The position numbers were made by a program, and so were the translations under genes. 58,605 bases of DNA from an uncultured Lachnospiraceae bacterium (lineage in GTDB: Bacteria > Bacillota > Clostridia > Lachnospirales > Lachnospiraceae): NCBI GenBank assembly GCA_946624935.1, contig CAMOSN010000004.1, forward strand, positions 1 through 58,605, read 5' to 3'. The number at the start of each line of letters is the position of its first letter. Position 1 is the stretch's first letter. The notes under the pieces are model-generated. The model had not been told where the DNA came from. It did no database searches and worked only from the letters and a program-made list of their open reading frames with translations. This document shows, piece after piece, positions 8,267 to 15,983 of the stretch.

Positions 8267-9082
8267 TCATAATACATCCTGGACATGCCGTACATAAAGC
8301 TCCTGAATCTGCGGATATTCTCCCAGTCCCTTTAAGAGCGGAATCACTTCATATCCCGCACGCTCCAGTACCGATTTCCACGAATCGGGGGTGTCTCCCG
8401 CCATATCATTTACCGCATGATCACCGGCAACCACCATAAGCGGTGCGATCCGCAGACGGTGAACCTCCTTCGGGCGGATCTGCTCCATGACATCCGACAG
8501 CGTAACCGCTCCCTCCACGGTTCCGATCAGGATCCTGTTATATTCCTTTTCCTGCAGCTTCTCCTGCAGCCTTGCATACACTCCGTCCGAACACACATCC
8601 GTCCCATGTCCCATCAGAAGTACTGCCTCTGCGGCAGTCCCGTTTGGAGAGGCTGCGCTCCGGGATTCCGGGTCCTCACAATAAATCTGCTCCAGAACAC
8701 CGGCAAGCGCTGCCACATCCGCCTCATCGGCGAGCAGCGGTCTCCCGATCCGGATCTGTGAAAAGCTCCCGCGAAACGGTTCCACCTGTGCACACATCTT
8801 CTCATATTCTTTCCCGGTCATCAGATGCGTCGGCTGCACCACCAGATTGTCCACGCCCTCTTCGGCCAGCCGCTTCAAGGCGGAAGGCACATCCTCCACG
8901 CTCACGCCTTCCTTCTTCAGGATGCTGCGGATCACCATACCGCTCGTGAAGGCCCGCTCCACACGCCAGAGTGGAAACGCCTCCCGAATTCGATTTTCAA
9001 TCGCACCGATCGTTTTTTCCCGCGTATCTGCATAACTCGTGCCAAAGCTTACCACAAGGATCGCATTCTTCGAAGCCGCCAT
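8267..9082 (-). CDS. cbiK: Sirohydrochlorin cobaltochelatase CbiK
   Basis: CbiK inserts Co2+ into sirohydrochlorin, committing it to the anaerobic cobalamin route. The 271 residues contain the class II chelatase fold, starting ILVVSFGTSYADTREKT. The two histidines expected to bind metal are in LMGHGTD (His159) and AGDHAVNDMAGD (His222), and His86 lies in VQPTHLMTG. The ATG at 9082 is preceded by GGAGAGG; an in-frame ATG 15 codons upstream has no family similarity. It is the first gene after a promoter at 9136-9164. There is no signal peptide, so it is cytosolic. Confidence 0.93.
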   Translation of the reverse strand: MAASKNAILVVSFGTSYADTREKTIGAIENRIREAFPLWRVERAFTSGMVIRSILKKEGVSVEDVPSALKRLAEEGVDNLVVQPTHLMTGKEYEKMCAQVEPFRGSFSQIRIGRPLLADEADVAALAGVLEQIYCEDPESRSAASPNGTAAEAVLLMGHGTDVCSDGVYARLQEKLQEKEYNRILIGTVEGAVTLSDVMEQIRPKEVHRLRIAPLMVVAGDHAVNDMAGDTPDSWKSVLERAGYEVIPLLKGLGEYPQIQELYVRHVQDVL

Positions 9083-9135
9083 TCTCCCGCCCTCTCCTTC
9101 CAGATTGATTGTCAGACTTTTGCACACAGTTTGTT

Positions 9136-9164
9136 ATTATAGCATTCTGCCATGTAGCACGCAA
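9136..9164 (-). promoter_or_regulatory. Sigma-A promoter of the cbiK block
   Basis: On the minus strand TTGCGT (9164-9159), a 17-base spacer and TGC-TATAAT (9141-9136) form an extended -10 promoter about 50 bases before cbiK. No cobalamin riboswitch fits in this short leader. Confidence 0.65.
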
Positions 9165-9218
9165 CCCGGCGCTGCGGCCGGGCAAAGTCGAAAGGAGCCT
9201 TTCTTCTGTTCCTCTTTT

Positions 9219-10655
9219 TTATGGTATCGTCACAATGAAAGCTGTTTCTTTCCCCGGCTCGCTTACGGCCCGGATCTTCCCGCGGTGTTCTTCCACGATT
9301 TTATGCGCAATGGAAAGGCCCAGTCCATATCCTTCTTTTTCGCGGTTGCGGGAGGTGTCCACGCGGTAAAAACGATCGAAGATGCGCTCCAGATCCTTTG
9401 GTGCGATCCCTTCTCCGGTGTTGGTCACCCGGATTTCACCGCCCTTCCCGCGGGGCGTTACAAAAATACGCACCGTTCCATGCTCCCCGCAGTATTTAAA
9501 GGCATTCCCAAGCAGGATCACCGTCAGCTGCTGCAGCATGGCCGGATCTCCTGTGCAGAAAACATTTTTCTGTGTGTGGATCTCAAAGGTCTTCCCTTCT
9601 TCAAAGGCTGTGCTCTCAAAAGGCAGGGCAACGCCCTCCACCGTTCTTCCCAGATCCACCCGCTCCAGGTTTGCCTTCACGGTTCCCTGATCCATCCGTG
9701 CCAGCATCAGCAGATTCTGAACCAGCTTATCGGTCCTTGTCACCTCGGAACGGATGTACCCGAGATACTCATTCTTTCCGATCTCCTCCTCCAGAACATC
9801 TGCGTTTGCACCGATCACGGCCAGCGGTGTTTTCAGCTCATGGCTGGCATCCCACACAAACTGTTTCTGCCGGTCAAAGGATTCGGCCACCGGTCGGATC
9901 ATGGCACGGATCAGAAGCGATGCTGCGATGCATAGAATGAGGCATGCGATCGCAGCGATGAGCACCGTCGTGCGCAGAACACTCCTCGCATTCATAATGT
10001 CCAGCCGCTCATCCAGCACAATCAGCTGCCTCTGGCCCCTGATCGTCGCAAGGCGGTAGAACTGTGTCCCGATCCGCCCGGAGTCTCTGCCGCTCTGTGT
10101 TACCAGCGCGACCATATCCGCCACCTGCCCGTCCGTATACAGATCTGACCGGTCGCTCGTCCAGCTGCGTACCGTATCCTCCGACGAAAGAGTCACCACA
10201 TAGTAGTTGCTGAGACTTGCAAGTGCATCATCTACCTCCACAGGCTGTCCGGTGGAGGATGGCTTATGCCGTTCGCCCGGTGGATCTCCCTTCCCTGCTC
10301 CGGATGAAAGCGCGGGACTGTGCATTTCCACCCCGGATGCATCCTCTGCCTCTGCTCCACCTTCAGGTCCTTCCATGCGCTCTGTCCCACTCTCCTTAGA
10401 AAGCGTACTTTCTGAGATTTCCGTCACTGTATTCGCATCTTCTCCCGACATTCTCTCCGGCATATCCCCCGGCCCGTCCCGCCGAAGCGCAGGCCGCGAC
10501 CCGCTGTTTTCGATCAGGGTCTCAAGTGCCCCGTTCACCTGTCGGCGGATGTTTCTCCAGTTGAGATAATTAATGGAAAAAACGATGCCGGCGGATACCA
10601 GCACCAGGATCGCGATCACCAGCACCGTCATTCGGATCCTCAGTTTTCGGATCAT
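9219..10655 (-). CDS. Sensor histidine kinase
   Basis: This 478-residue kinase has an N-terminal membrane segment (about 9-30), a 195-residue extracytoplasmic region and a second membrane segment at 229-250. The dimerisation box WDASHELKTPLAVI places the phosphorylated histidine at 272. The ATPase domain shows NAFKYCGEHG (N box) and GYGLGLSIAHKIVEEH (G box). The outer region contains a long low-complexity acidic stretch (about 55-140), rich in Gly, Ser, Glu and Pro. Its ATG overlaps the stop of the response regulator gene. The stimulus is unknown. Promoter placement suggests it is not in the same transcript as cbiK, though readthrough is possible. Confidence 0.93.
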   Translation of the reverse strand: MIRKLRIRMTVLVIAILVLVSAGIVFSINYLNWRNIRRQVNGALETLIENSGSRPALRRDGPGDMPERMSGEDANTVTEISESTLSKESGTERMEGPEGGAEAEDASGVEMHSPALSSGAGKGDPPGERHKPSSTGQPVEVDDALASLSNYYVVTLSSEDTVRSWTSDRSDLYTDGQVADMVALVTQSGRDSGRIGTQFYRLATIRGQRQLIVLDERLDIMNARSVLRTTVLIAAIACLILCIAASLLIRAMIRPVAESFDRQKQFVWDASHELKTPLAVIGANADVLEEEIGKNEYLGYIRSEVTRTDKLVQNLLMLARMDQGTVKANLERVDLGRTVEGVALPFESTAFEEGKTFEIHTQKNVFCTGDPAMLQQLTVILLGNAFKYCGEHGTVRIFVTPRGKGGEIRVTNTGEGIAPKDLERIFDRFYRVDTSRNREKEGYGLGLSIAHKIVEEHRGKIRAVSEPGKETAFIVTIP

Positions 10656-11332
10656 GCTTCCTCCTCCAGTGAATAACCAAGTCCCCGTGCTACGCGGATC
10701 TTTACCTTTGAATCCACAAAGGTCAGTTTTTTCCGCAGGAACGATACATAGACCTCCAGATTATTATACTCCGCCTCATTCTCGAGGCCCCACACCCGCT
10801 CGATCAGCGTCTCCTTCGGAAGGATCTGCCCTGCATTGCGCAGAAACAGCTCGAGCAGCTGGTATTCCTTGGCACCGAGCTTCACGCTCTGACCGCTGCG
10901 CACACAAAGCAGTTTTCCGTCCTTTTCCGAAAGCTCGATATCCCCGAACGACAGCTTCCGGATGACGGTTTCATCCTTCCTGCGTGTGATCGCCCGAAGG
11001 CATGCAATGAGTTCTTCCTTTTCAAAGGGCTTGGGCAGATAATAGTCAGCGCCATAGTCCAGTCCGCGCACGCGGTCCTCCAGATCCCCCCGGGCGGTCA
11101 GCATCAGGACCGGGGTGTGGACCCCTTCCCGGCGCAGGCTTTTCAAAACAGAGAAGCCGTCCATCCCCGGCAGCATCACATCCAGAATCAGGGCATCATA
11201 CAGCCCGGTAAGCGCATAATCCAGTCCATCCGTCCCGTTATACACTGCATCTGTTTCAAACCGCTCCCGCTTCAGAAGCGTGCAGATCGCCGCAGATAAT
11301 TTTTTCTCGTCCTCCACCAGTAATACGCGCAT
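10652..11332 (-). CDS. OmpR/PhoB-family response regulator
   Basis: The 226-residue regulator starts MRVLLVEDEKK, with the acidic pocket in EDE and the phosphoacceptor aspartate in ALILDVMLPGMDG. TARGD and PKPF give the switch threonine and the conserved lysine. The C-terminal winged helix ends RVARGLGYSLEEE, typical of OmpR-type DNA-binding domains. The ATG at 11332 has GGAG ten bases upstream, better than an ATG ten codons earlier. It is the first gene of a kinase pair; targets are unknown, with the adjacent tetrapyrrole block one possibility. Confidence 0.93.
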   Translation of the reverse strand: MRVLLVEDEKKLSAAICTLLKRERFETDAVYNGTDGLDYALTGLYDALILDVMLPGMDGFSVLKSLRREGVHTPVLMLTARGDLEDRVRGLDYGADYYLPKPFEKEELIACLRAITRRKDETVIRKLSFGDIELSEKDGKLLCVRSGQSVKLGAKEYQLLELFLRNAGQILPKETLIERVWGLENEAEYNNLEVYVSFLRKKLTFVDSKVKIRVARGLGYSLEEEA

Positions 11333-11371
11333 CTTGGCTACACTCCTTCTCTTTCGAATCACAGTGCTGTT

Positions 11372-11400
11372 ATTATACCATATGACATTCTATATGCGAA
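11372..11400 (-). promoter_or_regulatory. Sigma-A promoter of the two-component system
   Basis: Minus-strand TTCGCA (11400-11395), a 17-base spacer and TGG-TATAAT (11377-11372). The extended -10 compensates a weak -35. Confidence 0.6.
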
Positions 11401-11543
11401 CTCTTGAAAGACCCTTGAAAACTCCCATTCAAGAACGCCTCTCTCAAAAAAACATACCGGAAAGCCGCTCCTGTTTTGCTTGCCAGTTCGCATGATCCAT
11501 TGTAAAGTAATTAGATATAGCGTAAAACAGAAAGGAATTCTTC

Positions 11544-12383
11544 ATGCTGAAGGCAAACTATCACACGCATACGATCCTGTGCGACGGCTCGGATTCCCCG
11601 GAGGCAGTTGCCCGGTATGCTTTTGAAAGCGGGATGACTCATCTCGGTTTTTCCGGGCACATGGATGCGGACATCCACATGGACTGGCCCGCCTATGTGG
11701 AAGAAATCCGTCGTCTGCAGCAGCGCTATGACGGCCGGATGGACATTCTGCTTGGTGTGGAGCTCGACACCCTGTATGACCCGCAGAGCATCTGCGGGCG
11801 GGACGGGAGGACACAGGCGGAATATATCATCGGCTCCACACACTTTCTGGATGTGCCTTCGCCTGTGCCCATGTCGGTGGACAGCACACCGGAGCAGCTG
11901 ACGCAGCTTTGCAGGGAATATTTTGAAGGCGATTTTTACAGCCTTTCCGCCGCCTACTATGCACTGGAAAGCCAGGTGTATGCAAAAACCGGCTGCACCC
12001 TGATCGGTCATTTCGACCTGATCACCCGCTTCAATGATCAGATGCATTTCCTCGATGAGGAAGATCCCCGCTATCTGCGCCCGGCTCTGGAGGCGATGGA
12101 ATACCTGGTTTCTCTGGGCATTCCCTTTGAAATCAACTGCGGTGCCGTAAACCGCGGCAGAAAGAAGGAGCTGTATCCGCGTACCTCGCTCCTTGCTGCC
12201 CTGCATTCGTTCGGCGGACAGATCCTCATCAGCTCTGATGCGCATCAGAAGGAGCTTTTGCGGGGTGCCTTTGACCAGGCAGCCGCCTGTGCCATGACAT
12301 GCGGGTTCACCCATGTGAATCTTCTGGAGCACGATCCGCACCGCAGGGTGGTTCTGCGCCAGATCGCACTGGACACGCTGTAA
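11544..12383 (+). CDS. hisK: PHP-domain histidinol-phosphatase
   Basis: The 279-residue protein belongs to the PHP phosphoesterases (HisJ/HisK group), which release phosphate from histidinol phosphate. Metal-binding marks are NYHTHTILCDGSD at the N-terminus, GFSGHMDAD, GVELDTLYD, GSTHFLD, GHFDLITRFND and SSDAH near 230. The ATG follows AAAGGAATTC. No other his genes are nearby, so the assignment to histidine synthesis rests on family alone; other small phosphomonoesters are possible. The downstream iron-sulphur gene begins 73 bases later. Confidence 0.82.
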   Translation: MLKANYHTHTILCDGSDSPEAVARYAFESGMTHLGFSGHMDADIHMDWPAYVEEIRRLQQRYDGRMDILLGVELDTLYDPQSICGRDGRTQAEYIIGSTHFLDVPSPVPMSVDSTPEQLTQLCREYFEGDFYSLSAAYYALESQVYAKTGCTLIGHFDLITRFNDQMHFLDEEDPRYLRPALEAMEYLVSLGIPFEINCGAVNRGRKKELYPRTSLLAALHSFGGQILISSDAHQKELLRGAFDQAAACAMTCGFTHVNLLEHDPHRRVVLRQIALDTL

Positions 12384-12456
12384 GCTCCCCGCCCTGCAGC
12401 GAAACACAGTTCGAAAGAAGAACAGATAAGCGTGACCGATGAAAGGAGGTGTCTGA

Positions 12457-13317
12457 TTGGATAAACCGCAGGTACAATGTGCGGCAGAAAAGCCGGATAA
12501 AAAAGCATTTACCCTGAAAGAACATATTCTGCAGAAGGTGAGAGAATTCGGCGCGGATCTTGCCGGCATCGCGGATCCGCGCGTTCTCAGAAATGGCCCC
12601 TCGGAGACACTTTTCCCACACATGAAGGATCACACCAGGGATCACTTTGCGGATGAGATCACAACGGGCCTTCCCCACGGAGCGGTATTCTGGGAGCCCG
12701 ACGCCGCATCCGTACTCGTGTACGCCATCCATCAGGGAGCCGATGCGCCGGAGCTGGACTGGTGGTGCGGTGAGATCGATCCCCCCGGCAACAAAAAGCT
12801 GCTGCAGATCAGCCGCCGGCTGAAGGAATATCTTGCACAGGAATATCCGCACATTCACGTATATCCGAAGCGCTATCATGTGGAACGCGGCGGTCTTTAC
12901 CTCAAGGAGGCTGCCATTGCTGCGGGCCTGGGCTGTATCGGCCGGAACAATCTGCTGGTCACGCCGCAGTTCGGCCCCCGCGTCCGGCTGCGTGCCGTTG
13001 TGCTCAGTGAGCCGCTGCCGCCCGACGGTCCATCCGGCTTTGACCCATGCACCGGATGCCCGGCCCCCTGTATCGCCAGCTGTCCCCGAAACGCTTTCTC
13101 CAGGATCATCTATACGCCGGAGGAAACAGGACTGACGCATCTTCCGGGCAGGAACGGCAGCTATTACCGCGCCGACTGCAATCTCGAAATGCTGAAAAAT
13201 GAGGAGGAGGCACAGGAGGGGCTGATGCCCGAGGTGTGTGATCATCCGGAGAAGATCATCAAATACTGCCGGAACTGCGAGATGAACTGCCTTGTGGGCC
13301 GCCAGCGCCGACCATAA
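12457..13317 (+). CDS. Epoxyqueuosine reductase-like iron-sulphur protein
   Basis: The 286-residue protein resembles the QueG family, cobalamin-dependent iron-sulphur reductases. It carries a ferredoxin-like cluster motif PCTGCPAPCIASCP (about 195-208) and a second set in YCRNCEMNC at the C-terminus. GLGCIGRNNLLVTPQFG (about 156-172) is the most family-like central segment. The start is TTG, forced by AAAGGAGG six bases upstream. It is shorter than classical QueG (about 380 residues) and lacks the HEAT-repeat tail, so it may be a QueG-like protein with another substrate. Confidence 0.75.
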   Translation: MDKPQVQCAAEKPDKKAFTLKEHILQKVREFGADLAGIADPRVLRNGPSETLFPHMKDHTRDHFADEITTGLPHGAVFWEPDAASVLVYAIHQGADAPELDWWCGEIDPPGNKKLLQISRRLKEYLAQEYPHIHVYPKRYHVERGGLYLKEAAIAAGLGCIGRNNLLVTPQFGPRVRLRAVVLSEPLPPDGPSGFDPCTGCPAPCIASCPRNAFSRIIYTPEETGLTHLPGRNGSYYRADCNLEMLKNEEEAQEGLMPEVCDHPEKIIKYCRNCEMNCLVGRQRRP

Positions 13318-13332
13318 CCAGTCACTGAGTAG

Positions 13333-13384
13333 AGCTTGTTATTACCCACCGCCTGTAGAGGCGGGGACTCCCCCGACTGAGTTG
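13333..13384. repeat. Hairpin resembling an IS200/IS605-type end
   Basis: CCCACCGCCT and AGGCGGGG pair across a 4-base loop, followed by ACTCCCCC. The style (GC hairpin then GGGGACT) resembles right ends of IS605-family elements and the hairpin at 28983-29017. It may equally be the terminator of the preceding gene. No transposase is present. Confidence 0.4.
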
Positions 13385-13473
13385 AAGCAGCTGCCTGCAC
13401 GGCAGGCCGGTCATCCGGGATGCGGTATTTGAGAAACAAGCCCGGAAAAACATGGAAGAGAAAACGCTAAAAA

Positions 13474-13515
13474 GAAAATGCAGAAAAGGAAATGCAGAAT
13501 AGGAAATGCAGAATA
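13474..13515. repeat. 14-bp tandem repeat, three units
   Basis: Units at 13474, 13488 and 13502 read GGAAATGCAGAATA, the first with changes. Related GGAAAC fragments continue to about 13560. The array lies in the 255-base gap before the symporter gene. Confidence 0.8.
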
Positions 13516-13572
13516 GGAAACATAAAAACCGGAAACGTATAGGAAACATCAAAAACGGAAGGGATAACAATT

Positions 13573-15012
13573 ATGGAAGCGTTCACAAATTTTCTGTACT
13601 GGCTGGATGACCTGCTCTGGGGCAACGCCATGACGGTGATCGTTGTGGGGACAGGAATCTTTCTGTCCATCTGCTTTGGATTCCGCTATCAGCGGAAAAT
13701 CCTCTTCAACTTTAAGAACACATTCCTGAAAATGTTTGACAAGGGAAACGGGGAAGGTACGATCACCGGCTTTCAGGCGGCCTGTACTGCCCTCGCCAAC
13801 ACCATCGGCACCGGCAACATCAGCGGCGTGGCAACTGCCATCGTCAGCGGCGGTCCGGGCGCTCTGGTGTGGATGTGGATCTCTGCCTTCTTCGGCATGT
13901 CCACAAAAGCCTGTGAGATCATCATCGGGCAGCGTTATCGGGAGCATTACAAAAAGTCCATGGACGAATACGTATGTGACCGTTCCTTCGTCATGAAGAA
14001 TGCATTCGGCTGGAAAAAGGGAGCCGTTGTGCTGGCCGTTTTCTGTTTTGTATTCGGTCCCTGGACCTGCTGTGTGCAGACCGAAGCCGTCACCAGTTCG
14101 ATGCAGCAGGCTTTCGGCATTCCCAGTATCGTTTCCGTTGTCGTGATCGGGCTTACCTGCCTGGTGACGATCTGGGGCGGCCTCAAGCGCATCTCCGCCG
14201 TCATGTCCAAAGCCGTTCCGATCATGGCCGTGCTTTACACCATCATGGGCCTGGGTGTCGTTCTTCTCAACTTCCAGCACATTCCCGCCGTCATCGCGCT
14301 GGTTTTCCGCAGTGCCTTCTCCCCACAGGCAGCAGCAGGCGGCTTTGCAGGCGCAACGGTGCGTGAGGCGATTCAGTACGGTGTGGCAAGAGGCATGTAC
14401 AGCAACGATGCCGGCACCGGATACGGCATGATCGCTCATGCCAGCGCAAAAACGGACCATCCGGTACGTCAGTCCCTGTGGGGCTGGGGCGAGGTATTCC
14501 TTGATACCATGATCATCTGCTCCATCACTGCATTTACGATCATTATCACCGGATCCTATATGGAGTCCGAGGCAACCTCGGGTGCACTGACTACCTTTGC
14601 CTTTACCAGTGCCTACGGAAGAATCGGCGGACAGCTGACCGCCATCGCCATTGCGGTGTTTGCCTGGACCACGATCATCGGGATGTACTATACCTGCGAA
14701 AAATCCGTCAATTACACCTTCGGGGACACCGAAGCCAACCGGCGGATGATGCCACTGTACATGATCTACTACATGATCCCCTGCGTAGTATTCTATAATA
14801 TCCAGGCGGACATTCTGTGGGCCTTTACGGACATCATCTCGGCTGCTTATGTTGCCATTACACTCTTCTTCATCTATGCACGCCGGAAGGAGATCTTCCG
14901 CCTGTTCCACGACTTCTGGGACCGCTATGAGCCGGCACAGGAGCGCGGCGAAAACCCGCCTTTTGTCACCTATGACTGTGCCATCGATCCCGACAGGCCG
15001 TTGAAGCGATAA
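13573..15012 (+). CDS. Alanine/glycine:cation symporter (AGCS family)
   Basis: The 479-residue inner-membrane carrier imports alanine or glycine with Na+. It shows about eleven transmembrane segments and the AGCS signature region GFQAACTALANTIGTGNISG (about 66-85), plus GARG-like ARGMYSNDAGTGYG near 276-289. WDDLLWG-type N-terminal residues and the FGxRY segment are also typical. The ribosome site AAGGGATAAC precedes the ATG. The gene is followed by a strong terminator, so it is probably monocistronic. Confidence 0.93.
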   Translation: MEAFTNFLYWLDDLLWGNAMTVIVVGTGIFLSICFGFRYQRKILFNFKNTFLKMFDKGNGEGTITGFQAACTALANTIGTGNISGVATAIVSGGPGALVWMWISAFFGMSTKACEIIIGQRYREHYKKSMDEYVCDRSFVMKNAFGWKKGAVVLAVFCFVFGPWTCCVQTEAVTSSMQQAFGIPSIVSVVVIGLTCLVTIWGGLKRISAVMSKAVPIMAVLYTIMGLGVVLLNFQHIPAVIALVFRSAFSPQAAAGGFAGATVREAIQYGVARGMYSNDAGTGYGMIAHASAKTDHPVRQSLWGWGEVFLDTMIICSITAFTIIITGSYMESEATSGALTTFAFTSAYGRIGGQLTAIAIAVFAWTTIIGMYYTCEKSVNYTFGDTEANRRMMPLYMIYYMIPCVVFYNIQADILWAFTDIISAAYVAITLFFIYARRKEIFRLFHDFWDRYEPAQERGENPPFVTYDCAIDPDRPLKR

Positions 15013-15057
15013 TCAAAAGAAGTCCTGGAGGGGCTAAACCCGTTCAGGCTGCGTAAA

Positions 15058-15098
15058 AGGGCTGCTGCATAAAAATGCGGCAGCCCTCTGTTCTCTTT
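15058..15098 (+). terminator. Rho-independent terminator
   Basis: GGGCTGCTGCAT (15059-15070) pairs with ATGCGGCAGCCC (15075-15086) with one G-T pair, followed by a T-rich tract. Confidence 0.85.
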
Positions 15099-15114
15099 CA
15101 AACACACATTCCCG

Positions 15115-15157
15115 GCTTTTCGTCTTTTGCTTTTCGTCTTTTGCTTTTCGTCTTTTT
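15115..15157. repeat. 14-bp tandem repeat, three units
   Basis: GCTTTTCGTCTTTT starts at 15115, 15129 and 15143, then decays into T-rich sequence up to the stop of the DUF454 gene. Confidence 0.8.
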
Positions 15158-15193
15158 GCTTTTCGGTTTTTCATTTTCCGGCGTTTTTATTTT

Positions 15194-15496
15194 TCATTTC
15201 ATGCCTGTTTCACTACCCGATTGTTTTCCTTCCCGTATCCCGCCGTTCTCGTCCAGTTCCCCGACGATCCTGTGCACCATCCGCGACAGGAACCTGCTGC
15301 TTTCCACGTGCTTCTGCACATGCTTTTTATACAGCTTTGAATCGAACACTCTTTTCTGCACCCGTTTGGATCCCCCGGCAAGAAACAAAACTCCGGTTGC
15401 AAGAAACGGTACCTGCGGAACCACCGGGATCAACAGCCCGATCAATCCCAGGAGCAGGAAGAAGATCCCTATGATGATAAATACAATCTGCTTCAT
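15194..15496 (-). CDS. DUF454 (YbaN-family) small membrane protein
   Basis: The 100-residue protein begins MKQIVFIIIGIFFLLLGLIG and contains IPVVPQVPFLATGVLFLAGGSKR, the conserved core of DUF454, a two-helix inner-membrane family of unknown role. A basic cytosolic tail follows. The ATG at 15496 has GGGAGAG five bases upstream; longer readings run into promoter sequence and have no similarity. It is transcribed divergently from the T-box leader. Confidence 0.88.
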   Translation of the reverse strand: MKQIVFIIIGIFFLLLGLIGLLIPVVPQVPFLATGVLFLAGGSKRVQKRVFDSKLYKKHVQKHVESSRFLSRMVHRIVGELDENGGIREGKQSGSETGMK

Positions 15497-15572
15497 GATT
15501 CTCTCCCTAACATCATACTCAATGTGAACGCCCGGGAAAACATCCAAGCTTTGTCCTCCCTGCTGATTTTGT

Positions 15573-15601
15573 ATTATAGCACAAAACTGAGCAATTTCCA
15601 A
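15573..15601 (-). promoter_or_regulatory. Sigma-A promoter of the DUF454 gene
   Basis: Minus-strand TTGGAA (15601-15596), 17-base spacer and TGC-TATAAT (15578-15573). Confidence 0.75.
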
Positions 15602-15647
15602 TGTCTGCTCATTTCTTAAGAAGAACTTTACATACATCCATTTTTCA

Positions 15648-15677
15648 TTGACCGCAAACTTTGCTTTATGATATAAT
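15648..15677 (+). promoter_or_regulatory. Sigma-A promoter of the trpB2 T-box transcript
   Basis: TTGACC (15648-15653), 18-base spacer and TATAAT (15672-15677). Transcription should start near 15684. Confidence 0.85.
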
Positions 15678-15683
15678 TTACGA

Positions 15684-15908
15684 GATCTGTGACGAAGAAT
15701 AGTACCTGCGCCTCTTTTCTTACAGGGAGCTGCTGAAAGTGCGAAAGCAGCAGAAAATGCACCGGGAATGGACTTCTGAGATCGGAATTTGAAATGAGTG
15801 GGCGCCGGAGGCAGTCTGTTTCCTGTTTTCATGGCGTCAAGCAGGGTGGCACCGCAGGAGCAAAGCTCTTGTCCCTACATGTTTGTAGCAGGACAGGGCT
15901 TTTTTTGT
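15684..15908 (+). ncRNA. T-box leader, tryptophan-specific
   Basis: The leader has the conserved stem I pieces GACGAAGAATAGTA (15691-15704) and GGGAGC, then GAATGGACTTCTGAGATC, where TGG at 15769-15771 is the specifier codon for Trp. The T-box motif AGGGTGGCACCGC is at 15843-15855, and its TGGC (15847-15850) pairs with a GCCA acceptor end, matching the G discriminator of bacterial tRNA-Trp. A terminator hairpin with a seven-T run follows at 15863-15908. Uncharged tRNA-Trp should favour antitermination and raise expression of the TrpB2 gene. Confidence 0.93.
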
Positions 15909-15983
15909 ACTCCGGACGCTCTGCTTTTTTGGGAAGTCCTGCCCGATCATAAAGGAAGAAGGCATAAGGAAAGGAGAGTACCT

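Noticed and set aside
9083-9218. Cobalamin riboswitch before cbiK
   Set aside because: The leader is about 45 bases and lacks the B12-box (GCCACTG). The gap before cobT is also too short.
13318-13572. Small protein gene before the symporter
   Set aside because: Only hairpin and 14-bp repeat sequence are present; open frames lack ribosome sites.
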